Below, in pieces: positions 1 through 11,523 of a stretch of 64,000 nt of DNA. How positions within the stretch are numbered: the stretch's first letter is position 1; the number at the start of each line of letters is the position of its first letter. The position numbers were made by a program, and so were the translations under genes. The notes beneath the pieces were generated by a model that worked only from the letters and a program-made list of their open reading frames with translations, was not told the DNA's origin and made no database searches. Origin of the DNA: Tribonema minus. Its lineage: Eukaryota; Sar; Xanthophyceae; Tribonematales; Tribonemataceae. The DNA lies in assembly GCA_017506865.1 (NCBI GenBank), contig JAFCMP010000323.1, forward strand, positions 248,001-312,000, read 5' to 3'.

Positions 1-30
1 TATGTCGACCTCCTCGCCAAGGGATTGAAG
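1..30 (+). repeat. Partial copy of the first importin exon's 5' part
   Basis: The window opens with a GTCGACCTCCTCGC-like segment matching 203-218 inside the importin exon at 180-415, followed by non-coding sequence. It is best read as an exon-edge echo lying in the intron upstream of that exon. Confidence 0.5.
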
Positions 31-179
31 TTATCGTTGAGATGAGAGTTAGCTTGGAAGTCAGCGTTCGAGGTCGGCCGCTGTATGACGGCAACGCTAT
101 GCATGTTCTTGCGCGAAGATGCAATTCTGACGCCCCCCACCCCCCCCGCCCCCGCCCCCTGCTGCAACCGTATACCTAG

Positions 180-3100
180 GTCTTGGCGTCGTGCCCGCCC
201 TCGTCGACCTCCTCGCACGCGGCACCCAAGACCATTCCTCCGCCAAGGAAAGCGCCGCCGCAGTGGCAGCGATGACTCCGGCGCTAAGGACCCTGGGAAA
301 CTTGGCCGCCGGTCCCGACGCGTGGGTCGCACAGCTGCTCAGCCAGCCCAAGTTTCTGCCAAGTTTGGCCCAGGTGGTGGCGTCGCAGGACCCGACGCAC
401 CACGCCATGGTGAAGGTGCGCGTGCTGCTTGAAGTGCCGTTTGCGTATCGCAGCGTGATGCTGTGATCGGGGCTGCAGACGCCACGCAACATGACCCCTC
501 GTCCTTCCTCATCTGGAGAAACTAATGATTGATTGTCTCTTATAACCCAAAATCCTGGCAAAGATGGTAGCGACGCAGGGTCAAGGCGTATGTGCAGCGA
601 TCAACTTAATCGCCTTGCGCCCCTGCTCCGATCGCTGACGATGATGCGCAAGCATTGGGGCAGGCCGCGTCATGATGCGTGTGCTGGCATCAACGGAGGT
701 ACGTTTCGGGCTGGCTATGAGCGCACTCAGCCCAGAGCTGCTCATGCAACGCCAAACCCTAACGCCAACCCTAGGTCATGGTGCGCGTGCGGCGCTCTCG
801 CGATTTGCGCTGCTGTGCGGGCACATGTTGATAGATTGGGCCTCACACTGACCCTCATCCTGGAGCCGCAACGCCTTTTATCACGCACCACACCTTGTCA
901 AGTGTGCACGAAGCACGCTTATCTGAGTACTCCCCCAAGCCCTGACTCTACTACCTCACGGCCGTTGCAGGAAGCGGCGTGGCTCGTGTCTAGCCTGGTG
1001 GGAGGCCACGAATCATTTCGCGACGCCTTTTCTAGTGTGCATGCTGCATACTGAACCACTCGGGTTCCGAATACCTCTCCATGTTCTTCATCTTCTTCAC
1101 TTTCCAACACTCAACCTTTATCCCAATCCACTGCGCAGGAAGCGGCGTGGCTCGTGTCCAGCCTGGTGGGGGGCCACACATCATGCCGGACGCCATTTCA
1201 AGTGTGCAGGCTGCATACTGAAGCACTCTACATAGTCTCAAATACCTGTCCCTGTTTCTTCTTCAATTCTCAACGCTCAACCGCTACCGTTCGTTCAGGA
1301 AGCGGCGTGGCTCGTGTCTAGCCTCGTGGGCGGGCACGCATCCTGCCGCGACGCCGTCCTAGCAGCAGGCTTCCTGGTACCGACGCTGGACCTGCTGCGC
1401 AGCGGCCAGTTTGACCTGCAGCGCGAGGCGGCGCGCGCCGTGTGGAATATCGTCGCCGACGCCGCCAACAGCGCCGGTGCTCAGCAGGCCCTGCAGGTGA
1501 CACTCCGCTTCCCCAAACATAAAGCTCGTGCTAGCACCCACCCTCCAACTTTCGTTCGTGTCGCGAGCATTCAGTAGGGTTGGCCGCCGTGTGGAACATT
1601 GTCGCCGACGCCGCCAACAGCGCCAGCGCTCAGCAAGCCCTGCAGGTGACCCAAACTTCGTGCTGTGTAGCACCAAAACGTCTTTCATGGCCCTACGGTC
1701 AATAGGGTCAGCCTTGATTGATCGGCTAGGCTACGCAAGGACTGAGAGTGGCCGGGCTGGAACATCGTCGCCGACGCCGCCAACAGCGCCGGCGCTCAGC
1801 AGGCCCCTGCAGGTGACGCTCCGCTTCCTCAAACTTCAACTTGGTGCTAGCACCCACCCTCCAACTTTTGTTGACGCTAGGGTTGAATAGGGTCGACCTT
1901 TGTTATGGCTAGGCCACATGAGATTGGTAATGGCTGCCGTGTGGAGCTTTGTCGCCGACCGCCGCCAGCAGCGCCGGCGCTCAGCAGGCGCTGCAGGTGA
2001 CGCTCCCCCCACCCTTGAAGTTCAACTGTAGGGTAAGAAAGGTCAAGTGTTGGCCTAGGGTTGGGCATTGGGTTAGTGTGGAACATTGTCGCCGATGCCG
2101 CTTAGCAGGCGCTGCAGGTGACGCACCCCGGTCTTGATGTTCGTCATTAAAATTATGCTCTGGGCCGAGCTTCATGGGATGACACTGTCAGACCAGCAGC
2201 AGGGCTCAGCAGGCTTGCTTGCCATCTGATTCTACTTATATCACTGCAGCATGAAGGCATCACCGCACGCACATTGCAGGCTTAACGGAACAACGGCCCC
2301 GGGCCGCAATACGCTCGTCATGCGCGCCCTGCACCCCTTCGCACTTGCACCGCATCACACTCCTGCGCACCAGACCATGTGCTCTACGCTGTGGTCACCA
2401 ACGCTCAGTTCGCGACCACATCACATCCCTCACACCACCCCATGCTCCCCTTCCGACTTGCACCTTATCACGCTGCTGCACACCAGACCGAGTGCTCTAC
2501 GCTGCGGTCAGCAACGCTCAGCTCTCGCACACCCTCACGCGATCCCATCGCTCCGCTTCGTGCTGTGCAGGCTGTTACAGCAGAACCCGGCGTTCTGGCC
2601 GCCTTTGTGGCGCTGCTCCGCGTGCCCGACATGGAGACAGTTGCTGTGGCGCTTTCCTACGTGAGACTGGTCTGCGAGCGCGTTCCTGAGGGATCGCGCG
2701 CTGTGGAACGCGCGGGGGGGCTGGAGGCTATCGACGAGCTGCACTACGGGCCCGTAGATCCCGCCATCAGTGCTCAGGTGACAGATGCATACTTGCATAC
2801 TGAGCTCGCCTATAAAGTTAGTTCATTAAACCCTGATTAAACCGTGGAACGCGCTGGAGGCTTGGAGGCCATCGACGAGCTGCACTACGGGCCCGTAGAT
2901 CCCGCCATCAGTGCTCAGGTGACAGATGCATACTTGCATACTGAGCTCGCCTATAAAGTTAGTTCATTAAACCCTGACTAAACCGTGGAACGCGCTGGAG
3001 GCTGGAGGCCATCGACCAGCTGCACTACGGGCCCGTAGATCCAGCCATCAGTGCTCGGGTGACAGATGCATACATACATTGACTGCAACAGCGGCGACCA

Positions 3101-4216
3101 CGGTCATTGGTGGAAGGCACTTGCGGCTAACCATCTCTTGTCACCTAGAGCTCTACAATCTTTTGATTCGTTTTCATACATACTGAGCTCGCCTATACAC
3201 TTAGTTGATCGAACCCTGATCAAACCGTGGAACGCGCGAGAGGGTTGGAGGCTATCGATGAGCTGCACTACGGGCCTGTAGATCCCGCCATCAGTGCTCA
3301 GGTGACAGATGTATGCATACATACATACATGCATACATCCGTGCGTACTGTAGAGCGATTGACGAGCTGCACTAGGGGCCCATAGATCCAGCCATCAGTG
3401 CTCAGGTGACAGATGTATGCACACTTACATACATACATGTGTACTGTTGAGGCAGCCGTCATCATCATCAGCGCTGGTACTCTGAGGTACATGAAGGAGT
3501 GCTGCATTGAGTGCACGTTCAATCCACAAAACGAAAGGGCTTTCGCGCCCCAAGCGGTATTAATAAAAGTACATGCATACACTGCAGATCCAGCCAGCAG
3601 CGCTCAGGCGGCATGTATATGCACACGCATACCGTGTAGGGTCAGCCATCAGTGCTCAGGTCACGCACGCATAGTCTACAAAGAAGCACCCCTTTTTGCA
3701 ATCTTGTTGTGTGGCCGTCGATGAGCGCTGAGGCTTCTCGCAACAAGCAAAGTTGAAGTCAATGACTGAGGGGGCGTTGTTTGCGTCGATCCCTCACCTG
3801 ACGTAACAACTGCGCCATGCCTTGCTCATGCTCTCATCAGGCGGCGGCCGTTGTGGACAAGTTCTTCGGTGATGACTATTAAGAAGACTCCACTGCGCCC
3901 CCCGCTGCCCCCGCGCCAGCAGCCCTAACCCTAAGTCGCGGCGGCGCACAAGCACTAGCCTCAACCCCAACCCTAGCCCCAAGTCGCTTGCAGAGTCCAC
4001 CAACAATAACATTTAGTCGGACTGTCTCTCACCTGATGTGGCAACTGCACCATTCCTTGCTCATGCTCTCAGGCGGCGGCCATAGTGGACAAGTTTTTCG
4101 GTGAGGACTACGAAGAAGACTCTACCGCGCAGCCCGCTGCGCCCGCGCCAGCGGACATAGGTCACGGCATGGGCCGCGGCAAGCACCTCACGGAGCCTGC
4201 CTGGATGCACAAGTGA
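180..4216 (+). CDS. Importin-alpha-like ARM-repeat protein, 3' half (5' end outside window)
   Basis: Importin alpha is the nuclear import adaptor that binds NLS cargo through armadillo repeats. Four exons fit together in phase: 180-415, 1299-1496, 2571-2777 and 4073-4216 (stop). The joined protein reads like the C-terminal half of importin alpha. It has the segment EAAWLVSSLVGGHASCRDAV (family pattern KEACWTISNITAG), then AARAVWNIVADAA (KEAAWAISNAT). Next comes ERAGGLEAIDELHYG (EEAGGLDKIEFLQ), then AAAIVDKFFGEDYEED, the repeat-10 and acidic-tail region that normally contacts the export factor CAS. The tail ends PAWMHK, preceded by a Gly-rich stretch. The IBB domain and first repeats must lie before the window. 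All introns contain direct copies of the neighbouring exon edges. Identification as importin alpha is strong from repeat order; which paralogue cannot be told. Confidence 0.82.
971..1235 (+). repeat. Two acceptor-side exon echoes (importin exon 1299-1496)
   Basis: Segments starting at 971 and 1139 repeat the first 60-70 bp of the exon at 1299, each with its own AG acceptor (GCAG or GCAGGA) and with similar flanking intron sequence. Unit spacing is about 160-170 bp. The copies diverge into stops after about 25 codons, so the last acceptor, at 1299, is the coding one. Confidence 0.85.
1575..2125 (+). repeat. Four donor-side exon echoes (importin exon 1299-1496)
   Basis: Copies of the exon's 3' end, beginning GTGTGGAACATTGTCGCC and ending CTGCAG|GTGAC, recur near 1590, 1755, 1934 and 2078. 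Spacing is about 165-175 bp. Each retains a GT donor. They diverge progressively and the last is shortened. Confidence 0.85.
2334..2570 (+). repeat. Intron tandem duplication before importin exon 2571
   Basis: A unit of about 115 bp beginning near CGCACTTGCACC and containing GTGCTCTACGCTG occurs twice in tandem directly upstream of the acceptor at 2571. It is diverged and has no coding potential. Confidence 0.6.
2844..3665 (+). repeat. Donor-side exon echoes (importin exon 2571-2777), five or more copies
   Basis: The exon end (GTGGAACGCG to ATCAGTGCTCAG|GTGACAGATG) plus about 60 bp of intron is repeated from 2844, 2984, 3225 and about 3360, with short remnants near 3588 and 3637. The first copy is almost identical to the original, including its intron part, so it is recent; later copies are progressively decayed. 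Confidence 0.88.
3531..3577 (-). repeat. Dispersed short element, diverged copy
   Basis: Read on the minus strand, 3537-3572 gives GTACTTTTATTAAT, then a CGCTTGGGGCGCGAAAGCCC stretch. It is a shorter relative of the near-identical copies at 9141-9188 and 13411-13456. Confidence 0.5.
3779..3960 (+). repeat. Acceptor-side echo of the importin last exon; possible alternative terminal exon
   Basis: About 120-150 bp of intron and exon start is duplicated: 3795-3930 matches 4031-4155. The copy keeps an acceptor (ATCAG at 3836-3840) and reads AAAVVDKFFGDDY before a TAA at 3880. If spliced, it would give a C-terminus lacking the acidic Gly/Pro tail. Confidence 0.75.
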
Positions 4217-5843
4217 TGCACGTCCCCTGGGACTCCCCCTCTACTTGCGTCCTGTAGGGAGGACCATCTTGGGGGTTGAAAAAGGGGAGGGGAGCCCTCT
4301 ATTGCGCCAACTGTAGGGAGAACCATCTAGGGGGTTGAGAAAGGGGGAGGGGAGGGGGGCCCAGGGGGCAGCAGTGGCGAACACGTTGCTGACCCACTGA
4401 ATGGACGCGCTGGGGGGGCAGCGCTGGAGGCATTGGCAGTGCGCGTTCGCCAATGCGCCAATATGGTGATGAAGGCGGCACGCATGGCCCAGCCTCAGAC
4501 AAGGCAACATTGTACAGAGCGCGGACACATGAAGGGGGAAAGTGGGGTGTTTCAAGGGGTAGGGGGGGGAGGTAATACGGCGCGCAACAGGGTACAGCAG
4601 CGATCAGTTAGCGCTGCCGTATGTTGCAGTGCTCATGGAAGCATGGGCATCGTCACCACTACACGGTGTATCCACGGTGTATCTGGTGGGGGGGGGGTAT
4701 GGGGGCTTCCGGGGGATTTGGTGTTGCTGAAACTGCTACACTCACTGCATGCAGATCGTTGTGAAACAGGTATGGCACTACAGTAGAGCCTGTAGGGGCT
4801 TCTTTGAAACCGAGGCTCCGTCGTCCGAGCAGTTGGCATTTGCTAGCAGCTTCGCTGCTGGTAAGCCAGCCCGGCGTGTGTGGTTGCATAGACTCTGTGC
4901 TCTTGTACCTTGCAGATGTTGTTACGTCGCTGCTGCTGTTGCCTTGACTTTCTACGTGCTTGTCATCATTTGCTGTGTGTTTCATTGCGCATGCCTGCGT
5001 GTCCCCTGATTGAGCTGGATAAACCTCATTACGTCATGTATATAGAACTGTACCACAGCGTGTGCGTGTTTGGTTTGCGCAACTTCAGGCGAACCGCCCA
5101 TGTGTAGTCTAGTCATGCCATGCCATGCCTGTTGCTCTCCCTATACAGAATGCTCACCAACTATGTCATGGATGAGCGTTGCGCATCGAATTTGGTCACA
5201 ACGCTCAGCAATCATCTGAACACATGCGTGTCTCTTCCTCCTCTCGGTATGCACAATCATGATGCTTTTCAAGCAGCAGCAGCCGCGGGCACGTAGGTAA
5301 ACGAAAGGCCAGGGAATGTGCAGGTGCAAGTGTGTTCGCATGCTAGTGCGTTCGTATATTCATGTGCGCTTGCCTCTGTACAACGATGGCACGGAAGTTA
5401 TACTTGAACTACCAACATCAAACGTACACAACATAGAATGGGTTGATGCGTCACAAGGTCCGCACGTCCCCTATACACATGTGTGCTGCGTGCAGAGTTG
5501 CTGCGCAGAGCCTTGAACGTTGCTCATCACCTTTTGCTGTGTACGTGCTGTCACCTACACATTCCACCACATGTATCAGTGACACGCTTGTCACCAACTC
5601 AAGAAAGGCTACTGCAACTTGCGTAGCAATACTCAGCATGAGTTCAAGTTCACCTCATCACGACGCTCACTCCTGGAGCATCAACATGATGGAATGTGTG
5701 CGCTGCATGGCTTATGTACAGGCATTGACTGCAATGCTCAGCCATCGTGCTGCACTTCCACCAACTTCACTTTTCATCAACTTCACACTAAACCGTGACG
5801 CTCGACATGACCAACGCCGCATAGGAAACGATGTGTGATGCAT
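4217..5843. other. Convergent intergenic region, no gene recognised
   Basis: This lies between the stop codons of the importin gene (+) and protease A (-). It holds a tandem duplication of about 60 bp (4255-4293 and 4315-4354, both AGGGAG-ACCATCT-GGGGGTTGA), G-rich tracts near 4555 and 4687, and small open frames without recognisable similarity or codon character. Nothing here supports a protein-coding call. Confidence 0.5.
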
Positions 5844-8800
5844 CTACATACTACTAAGAGTCAAGCTCAGAGGGCAAACAAGCGGTGCCGTCACCCAAGG
5901 GTGGACACAGTCAAACTTGTCTGCTGTCATCATGGCGAAGCTGTTGACTAGGGCAGGGTAGCGGCCAGAGCTGACAGTGCTGCCGCTTTGGTCGTCTGGT
6001 AACAGGCCATGGCTCACAACGCCGTACACCTGATTGCAGGAGGCCAGCGGCAACAGTAGTGGTGGCATGAGACAGCAGCGCGCAGAATAGCAGCATCAAA
6101 AGCCGCATGCGTGCAGCGGTTGACAAATGGGGGGTCAAGCTTTCCTATCCTTGCTGAACATGCATTCACATGTGAGAACTTAAAAAACATGAAATTCAAT
6201 GCATCAGCTAATTCACAATAGTAAGATCAAGCGGGCATTGTACTTCAAGCATGAGTTGGGTCGCTGTCAAGCATGCGCTCTGTATAGCAATTGTCAAGCT
6301 GATACTTCAAGATACTTGAACTCATACTTCAAGCCTGGCAGTGCCATACTGATTCACAACTACGAATACGGTGCGGCGGCACTTCACACATGAATGGCAG
6401 CTACTGGTACTCATGAGGTTGTACCACAACACAATAGCGCCTGCAAGCGATACAGGAGTATGGCAAGTTGAACATACTGCTGGCGACACAGCACCACCAC
6501 ATGTTTCACACCGCGATTGTGCAGCGACTCACCAAGTTGCCTGACTCTGACCCAGAGTCGCCAAACAGCGCCGATCCCGAGTCCCCCACGACGACATCGC
6601 AGTTACTGGCGGCCGATTCATCGCCGCACGTGTAATCAATGTCTTTGCAGATGCCAGAGCCCCACATGGTGAACCCCTTGTCAGCGGGATACCCGACATC
6701 TCTTACGGGGGGCATGTCACAGGTGTCCTTGCTCACTCCCATGTGGTAGCTGCGGCCGGAATACACGCGGCCGGAATACACGACAGGGTGTGGTATGGCG
6801 CAATAAATGTGTGACAGAAATATGTGGGTCTGTGGCAGTAACAACTGAGACTTTGATGCATGACTATGATGCATGACTCTGGTGCATGACTCTAATGCCT
6901 GACTGTGATGCATGGCCTGGGTCTGCTGCAGTGTGCACCCCTGCTGATAATGCGTGTGCAGATATTGGTCAAACGATCAGGCAACCGCAATGTCACATGA
7001 ACTCATGAGGTTGGCGACTTGCTCAATGCGCCATGTGTGCGATGCATTCAGGATCAGGACTTAATACATGTTGGTCAAGCTTTGAAAACGGAAATTGTAA
7101 CTGCTTGCCCTTTGTTTTTGTGACTGATTCTCGCTTAGGGTGCGGAAGAGTCCAGATGGTGAAAGCCCAGCTTGCTACCAGAAACTGCATTTGTACTTTT
7201 CATGAATTCTCACTTCTGGCGCGAGAATATTCACATCCAAACTATTTTCCTCCTATGAATGGCAGGCAGCCAGCAAAAAACGTCTCTGACTGCGAAATAA
7301 GGAAGACCATGTCTGCACCTTGAAAAATTTCATGATGAAAGCCATCGCAGCACACACACTCACCCAGTAGTGTCGAATGCGCTGAGGCCGGTGGTGGACG
7401 ACACACCAAGCTTGAGCACTGCCACGTCATAGTCCCAGTCTCCGGCATCGGTCCAGCGCGCAAAACTCGTCTGGTAAAGGACGGGGAAGGAGCCAAAGGG
7501 GGGAGGAGCGCTGCCACCTGCTACGGCAGGTATGAACGAAGCGAAGGACTTCCATACTGGCTCGCCTGCCAGTGTGAAGGGAAAAAAAAAACAGCACAGG
7601 CAGCAAGAGAAGGACATGTGTCAGGCGTTCTCATGGCAGTAGCGCATTACTGAGAGCATAATGTGGCGCGCACTGCCGATGCTTCCACAATTGCATGCTC
7701 GAGTCACATACTCAGATGATTTTTGCTGCGCCATCCCTTATTAAGCGCATGTGCCTTCTTCACTCTCATGTGCGATTATCTTATCACTCCCTCAGCAACG
7801 CGCAAACGGACCCACTTATGTACTAAGAAGTACGTACTATGCGCTCTTCATTTAGCATCTTGTCAATGGCACGCTAAGGAGCATGGCTTCTTCATTTACT
7901 GCTTATTACAATGTGCAACATCACCATGTTCACCAAGCTAGCAGCAAAGGCAGCCGGTAGCGCTCACACAACACATGCCCTGCCTTTTCCGTCTTTCACA
8001 ACAACAGTGTCACCTCTTTGACCACGGTACTCACAGGCATCCTGTCACCTTCTCAGCAACACAGGCAGCCTGCACCAGACACAGGCTGTGTACAACGTAT
8101 CAACTTCAACATGAAGTTCACCTGTCGCCGCGTCGACGTCGTGGACGCAGTGCCCCGCCGTCAGTACCGCGTCCTCTCCCACGAGCGTGCCAGAGCACCG
8201 GAACACGCTGTCGGGCATGGTGTCATTGTCACTTTGCAGCAGCCCAATTGCGGAATAGGGCTCTGCCGCTGCGGGGTTCTCTATCCGCGTTCGGTCGTCA
8301 GTGCCGAACACCAGAAGCTCCCGCAGCGTGCGAGGGGGAGCAGTGCCGCCACTTGCGCCGTTGCTGCCGCCGCCGCCGCCGCTGCCGCCACTGCCGCCGC
8401 TGCCGTCTTTGGCGCTGCCACTGCTGCTGCTGCCGCCGCTGCCGTCTTTGCCGCTGCCACTGCTGCCGCCGCTGCCGCTGCCGCTGCCGCTGCCACTGCC
8501 GCTGCCGCTGCCGCTGCCGCTGCCGCTGCCGCTGCCGCTGCCGCTGCCGCTGCCGCTGCCGCTGCCGCTGCCGCTGCCGCTGCCGCTGCCGCTGCCGTCT
8601 TTGCCGCTGCCACTGCTGCCGCCGCTGCCGCTGCCATTGTTGCCGCCGCTGCCGCTGCCACTAATGCTGCCGCTACCGCCTCTGTTGCTGCCGCTGCTGC
8701 TGCTGCCGCCGCTGCCGCTGCCACGCCGCGCAGAGCGAGCAGGCATGGAATCTGCGACGGCCGGCTTCGGCATCTCACGTTGCGCAGTAGTCCTGTAGAC

Positions 8801-9710
8801 GTGTCCCTCATGTGTCACTCGCACGGCCTGCAGCATTTCAGCATCGCACTGACGTGGAGCACGCGGCATGCGCTGCGGCGCGGACGCCTTGGGGGCTTTG
8901 GCAGTTTCGTCTTGTTGCTCGGCGGGGGCGAATGACACAAAGCTGGACAGGACGAAGCCTTCGCCCTTGAAGCGGTCCATGACCTGTGCCATTGCATGAT
9001 GAAGGCAACAGATGCGCGGTCAAAGCGATGAAGGGGATGGCATGGAGCTGTTGTAGACTTGCTCGCGCATTTGCTCCTAAGCATGACAAGTACCTAATGT
9101 GACCAGACGCATGTGGATTCTGACAGCAAGCTGGGCACCTATCATCTGGGCTTTTTCGCGCCCTGAGCGAGAATTAATCAAAAAGTACATGATGTGCGTA
9201 CAGCGCTGCAGAGTGTACTAGCCTTTACAAGGAGCTGTTGACAACACATGACAATCAAATCATGCTGAGGAATTCGCACTTGCCTTTCTCGACACTCAGC
9301 CATCCACTCTGATGCGGCTAGGCTTAGGTGAAGCACTGGTACCACTGCCCAGCTGCCTGGTAGTGGGCTCATCGCGTGTCCCTGTCCTGGCCACCGTCAT
9401 GTCCTGGCATGAGGCAATGCAGCTGCAAGCAAGATAGCATAGGGAATATGGTTGAGGCCCTCTTGCGCTCGCAATCCGTTGACACTCGGTGACAGCACTA
9501 GCAGGCGGCAAGCACGTGACTGCCGACGTGATGCTTAAGACAAGGGGCGTGCACTCACTCGTTTGCGAAGGTCACACCGCCAGCGCCGCACACCGGCTGC
9601 CACGATGTTTTGCAGCCGACATCACAGTCGAAGTTGCCACGGGGCGTCCCAGCGGCCGTCAGGCGACACAGGATCGCGGCGAGGCTGGTGCCGAGCAAAG
9701 TCTTGCTCAT
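5844..9710 (-). CDS. Protease A: secreted Kazal-domain plus V8/trypsin-like serine protease
   Basis: Six exons on the minus strand: 9559-9710, 9308-9422, 8122-8983, 7364-7565, 6533-6749 and 5844-6029. They are in phase throughout and give about 577 residues. The N-terminus (MSKTLLGTSLAAILCRLTAA) looks like a signal peptide. Next is an atypical Kazal domain, C-x3-C-x7-C-x10-C-x3-C (PVCGAGGVTFAN), with no clear sixth Cys. A Gly-Ser linker of about 110 residues follows, then an S1-fold protease resembling glutamyl endopeptidase: LTAGHCV (His), YDVAVLKL (Asp) and GDSGSALF (Ser). All three catalytic residues are present, so activity is plausible. Exon 2 is the weak point. Read to its paralogous end it meets a TGA; an upstream in-phase donor (AGA|GTGGAT) avoids it and is used here. 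Gene B is its tandem paralogue. Confidence 0.8.
7110..7232 (+). repeat. Two diverged copies of the dispersed short element
   Basis: 7117-7160 (TGATTCTCGCTTAGGGTGCG, then AGTCCAGATGGTG) and 7192-7228 (GTACTTTTCATGAATTCTC, then GGCGCGAGAA) both align with the element at 13411-13456. They lie in tandem in the intron between protease A exons 4 and 5. Confidence 0.5.
8455..8720 (-). repeat. Hexamer microsatellite encoding the Gly-Ser linker of protease A
   Basis: Near-perfect GGCAGC repeats (read on the minus strand; core 8478-8597) encode alternating Gly-Ser inside exon 3 of protease A. Gene B has only a short GSGG-type linker here, so the tract has expanded in A. The same tract makes spurious poly-Ala, poly-Leu/Pro and Cys-Arg frames on both strands. 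Confidence 0.85.
9141..9188 (-). repeat. Dispersed short element, near-perfect copy
   Basis: Read on the minus strand it begins GTACTTTTTGATTAATTC and continues TCGCTCAGGGCGCGAAAAAG, then CCCAGATGAT. It matches 13411-13456 over about 45 bp with one inserted base. It lies in the intron between exons 2 and 3 of protease A. Confidence 0.7.
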
Positions 9711-11363
9711 ACTTTGAGCTGCAGAACGTGTGCAGGAGTGTGGGCGTGGGTCTGATCGAAAGTGCTGTGCTCCCACCGCAACGTTCACACAACGCGCCAC
9801 CCAGCACTTGCTAGAAATCTCGCATCATTTTTCACATCCTTCTGGTGACTCGCCCCTGGTGCACTATAATGACCCCCAATATTCAGGCGTGCGGCAAGAA
9901 ACCAGAGCAGCTGCCACAGCAATAACTGAAAGCTGTATCTATCTTTCTCGCATGCTTGTGTGCAGTCTCTCTCGACGGCCCCCCAAAGCCGGTGAAGTTG
10001 CCAACCGCCCAATGATCCTGGCATACGAAACTGCCGCAGGCTAGCCGCGCTGCTGCGCCTAGTTGCAGGGTACACGACACGATTAAAATCTGCTACAGCT
10101 TTGTCTCAAGCAGGATAATATTACTTTGTGCTGCTGCGACTTCCAGCGTCCAGCTGTAGTGCAATGTTGTGCATATCAGGTCGAGCTACGGAGGCGCACC
10201 ATGCCTCACCGGTACAAAAGCCAATTGAGGCGGAGCTTAAGCAACTCTTTATGATGTCATGATGTGAGTGTGCCCATGTGCAAGTGAGCAGCCTTAGTTT
10301 TGAAGAGCGCGAGACGTACTTCGCGCTGCTTAGTTAATGAGCTAAATACCGCACATTCAATTGCGGGACTTCATCTGCAGCTACAGCCATGAACACTACT
10401 GAGGAGCACTTCAATGCATTCATGTGCAAATTTCCTGGCGTCTCCGAGGCATCGCACAATAGACACTGTGCTGCCTGCCGACGCCTTTCTGGTCACCGGC
10501 TACGCCGACGTGACGCGCCAGCTGTTCATGGTGGACGTTGCCTGCTTTGAGGCACAGGCACAAATGCGGGCAGCGAAGCCCACAGCTGTCCCCAAGCGGT
10601 GCTGCCGCGACCAAGAGGCCGCCAAACAGACCCACTTCTGGTCACTATAATCGGAATTGCTACAAACTTGCCACTCTGGCAAGCAATCAGGTCATTTTGG
10701 TAGCATTGGGACGCGGAGGCGAAAGCTGCTGAGATCTGATGCACAAGCAACCATCTGAATATGCTCCAGTCTGGCGGGCATGCGAGGCAGGCAGTAGTAA
10801 CAATCACTTGACTACATGACTGAACATCTGTGTCAGTCCTCCGTGTGAAGTACAGCCCAAGTATATTTTTGAGTGCTGAGTGAGACAGGGTCCATCTGTG
10901 GCCTCCCTACAGCCGCAGCCTGACCCTAACCCTAACCCTGACCCTCTCACAAGCCCCACAGTTTCAGTCATCCGTGGAGACATAGCATGTGTTCAAGCCC
11001 AACAGGGCAGCACACCTGGACTGGCCACAAATGTAGGCACTGCCACTCGCAGCATGGCTCAGCCCCAAGGGACAGACTGCCGCGGTGTCCTACATGCAGC
11101 AGTAGCTGCTTATCGTTGTCAACTGAGTTCAAAGCTGGCTCAGGGTCAACTTGAGGTATGAGACTGGATGAAGCTCTCTCTGATACTATGCATACACACA
11201 CGTGGTGACACTGTCACACTCGAGCCGCGACTGCTACAACTTGAAGCAGGCAGCACGTGAAGCTCGTTCTGGAGTGTGGTGCCACTACAGAAAGCCTCTC
11301 AAAATTCAACTGCAGTTCATGCCTACTCCGCCACCGTCTCTACTCACCAATTTTTCTGACAAT

Positions 11364-11396
<33 letters not shown>

Positions 11397-11523
11397 TTCT
11401 CATTCAAACTCTCCGCTGGCTATCGCTATTCAAGCTGCCCCCCTCCCCCCCCCCCCCCCCCCCTGTCTGCCTTACGGCGGCACTGCGAATGGCCTTGCTG
11501 TAAGACATCTCATTCTCCACTGG
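9711..11523. other. Region between the two protease genes, no firm gene
   Basis: Mostly AT-richer, non-coding-looking DNA. A GC-rich island at about 10440-10640 has an open plus frame (10414-10650) reading ADAFLVTGYADVTRQLFMVD with coding-like composition, but I recognise no family and see no convincing splice partners. CCCTAA-type repeats lie at 10920-10945, and two long C tracts at about 11370-11397 and 11441-11462. Confidence 0.4.

Noticed and set aside
8018-8935. Poly-Ala and poly-Leu/Pro open frames over the hexamer repeat
   Set aside because: They are alternative readings of the GGCAGC microsatellite, whose real frame is the Gly-Ser linker flanked by protease motifs.
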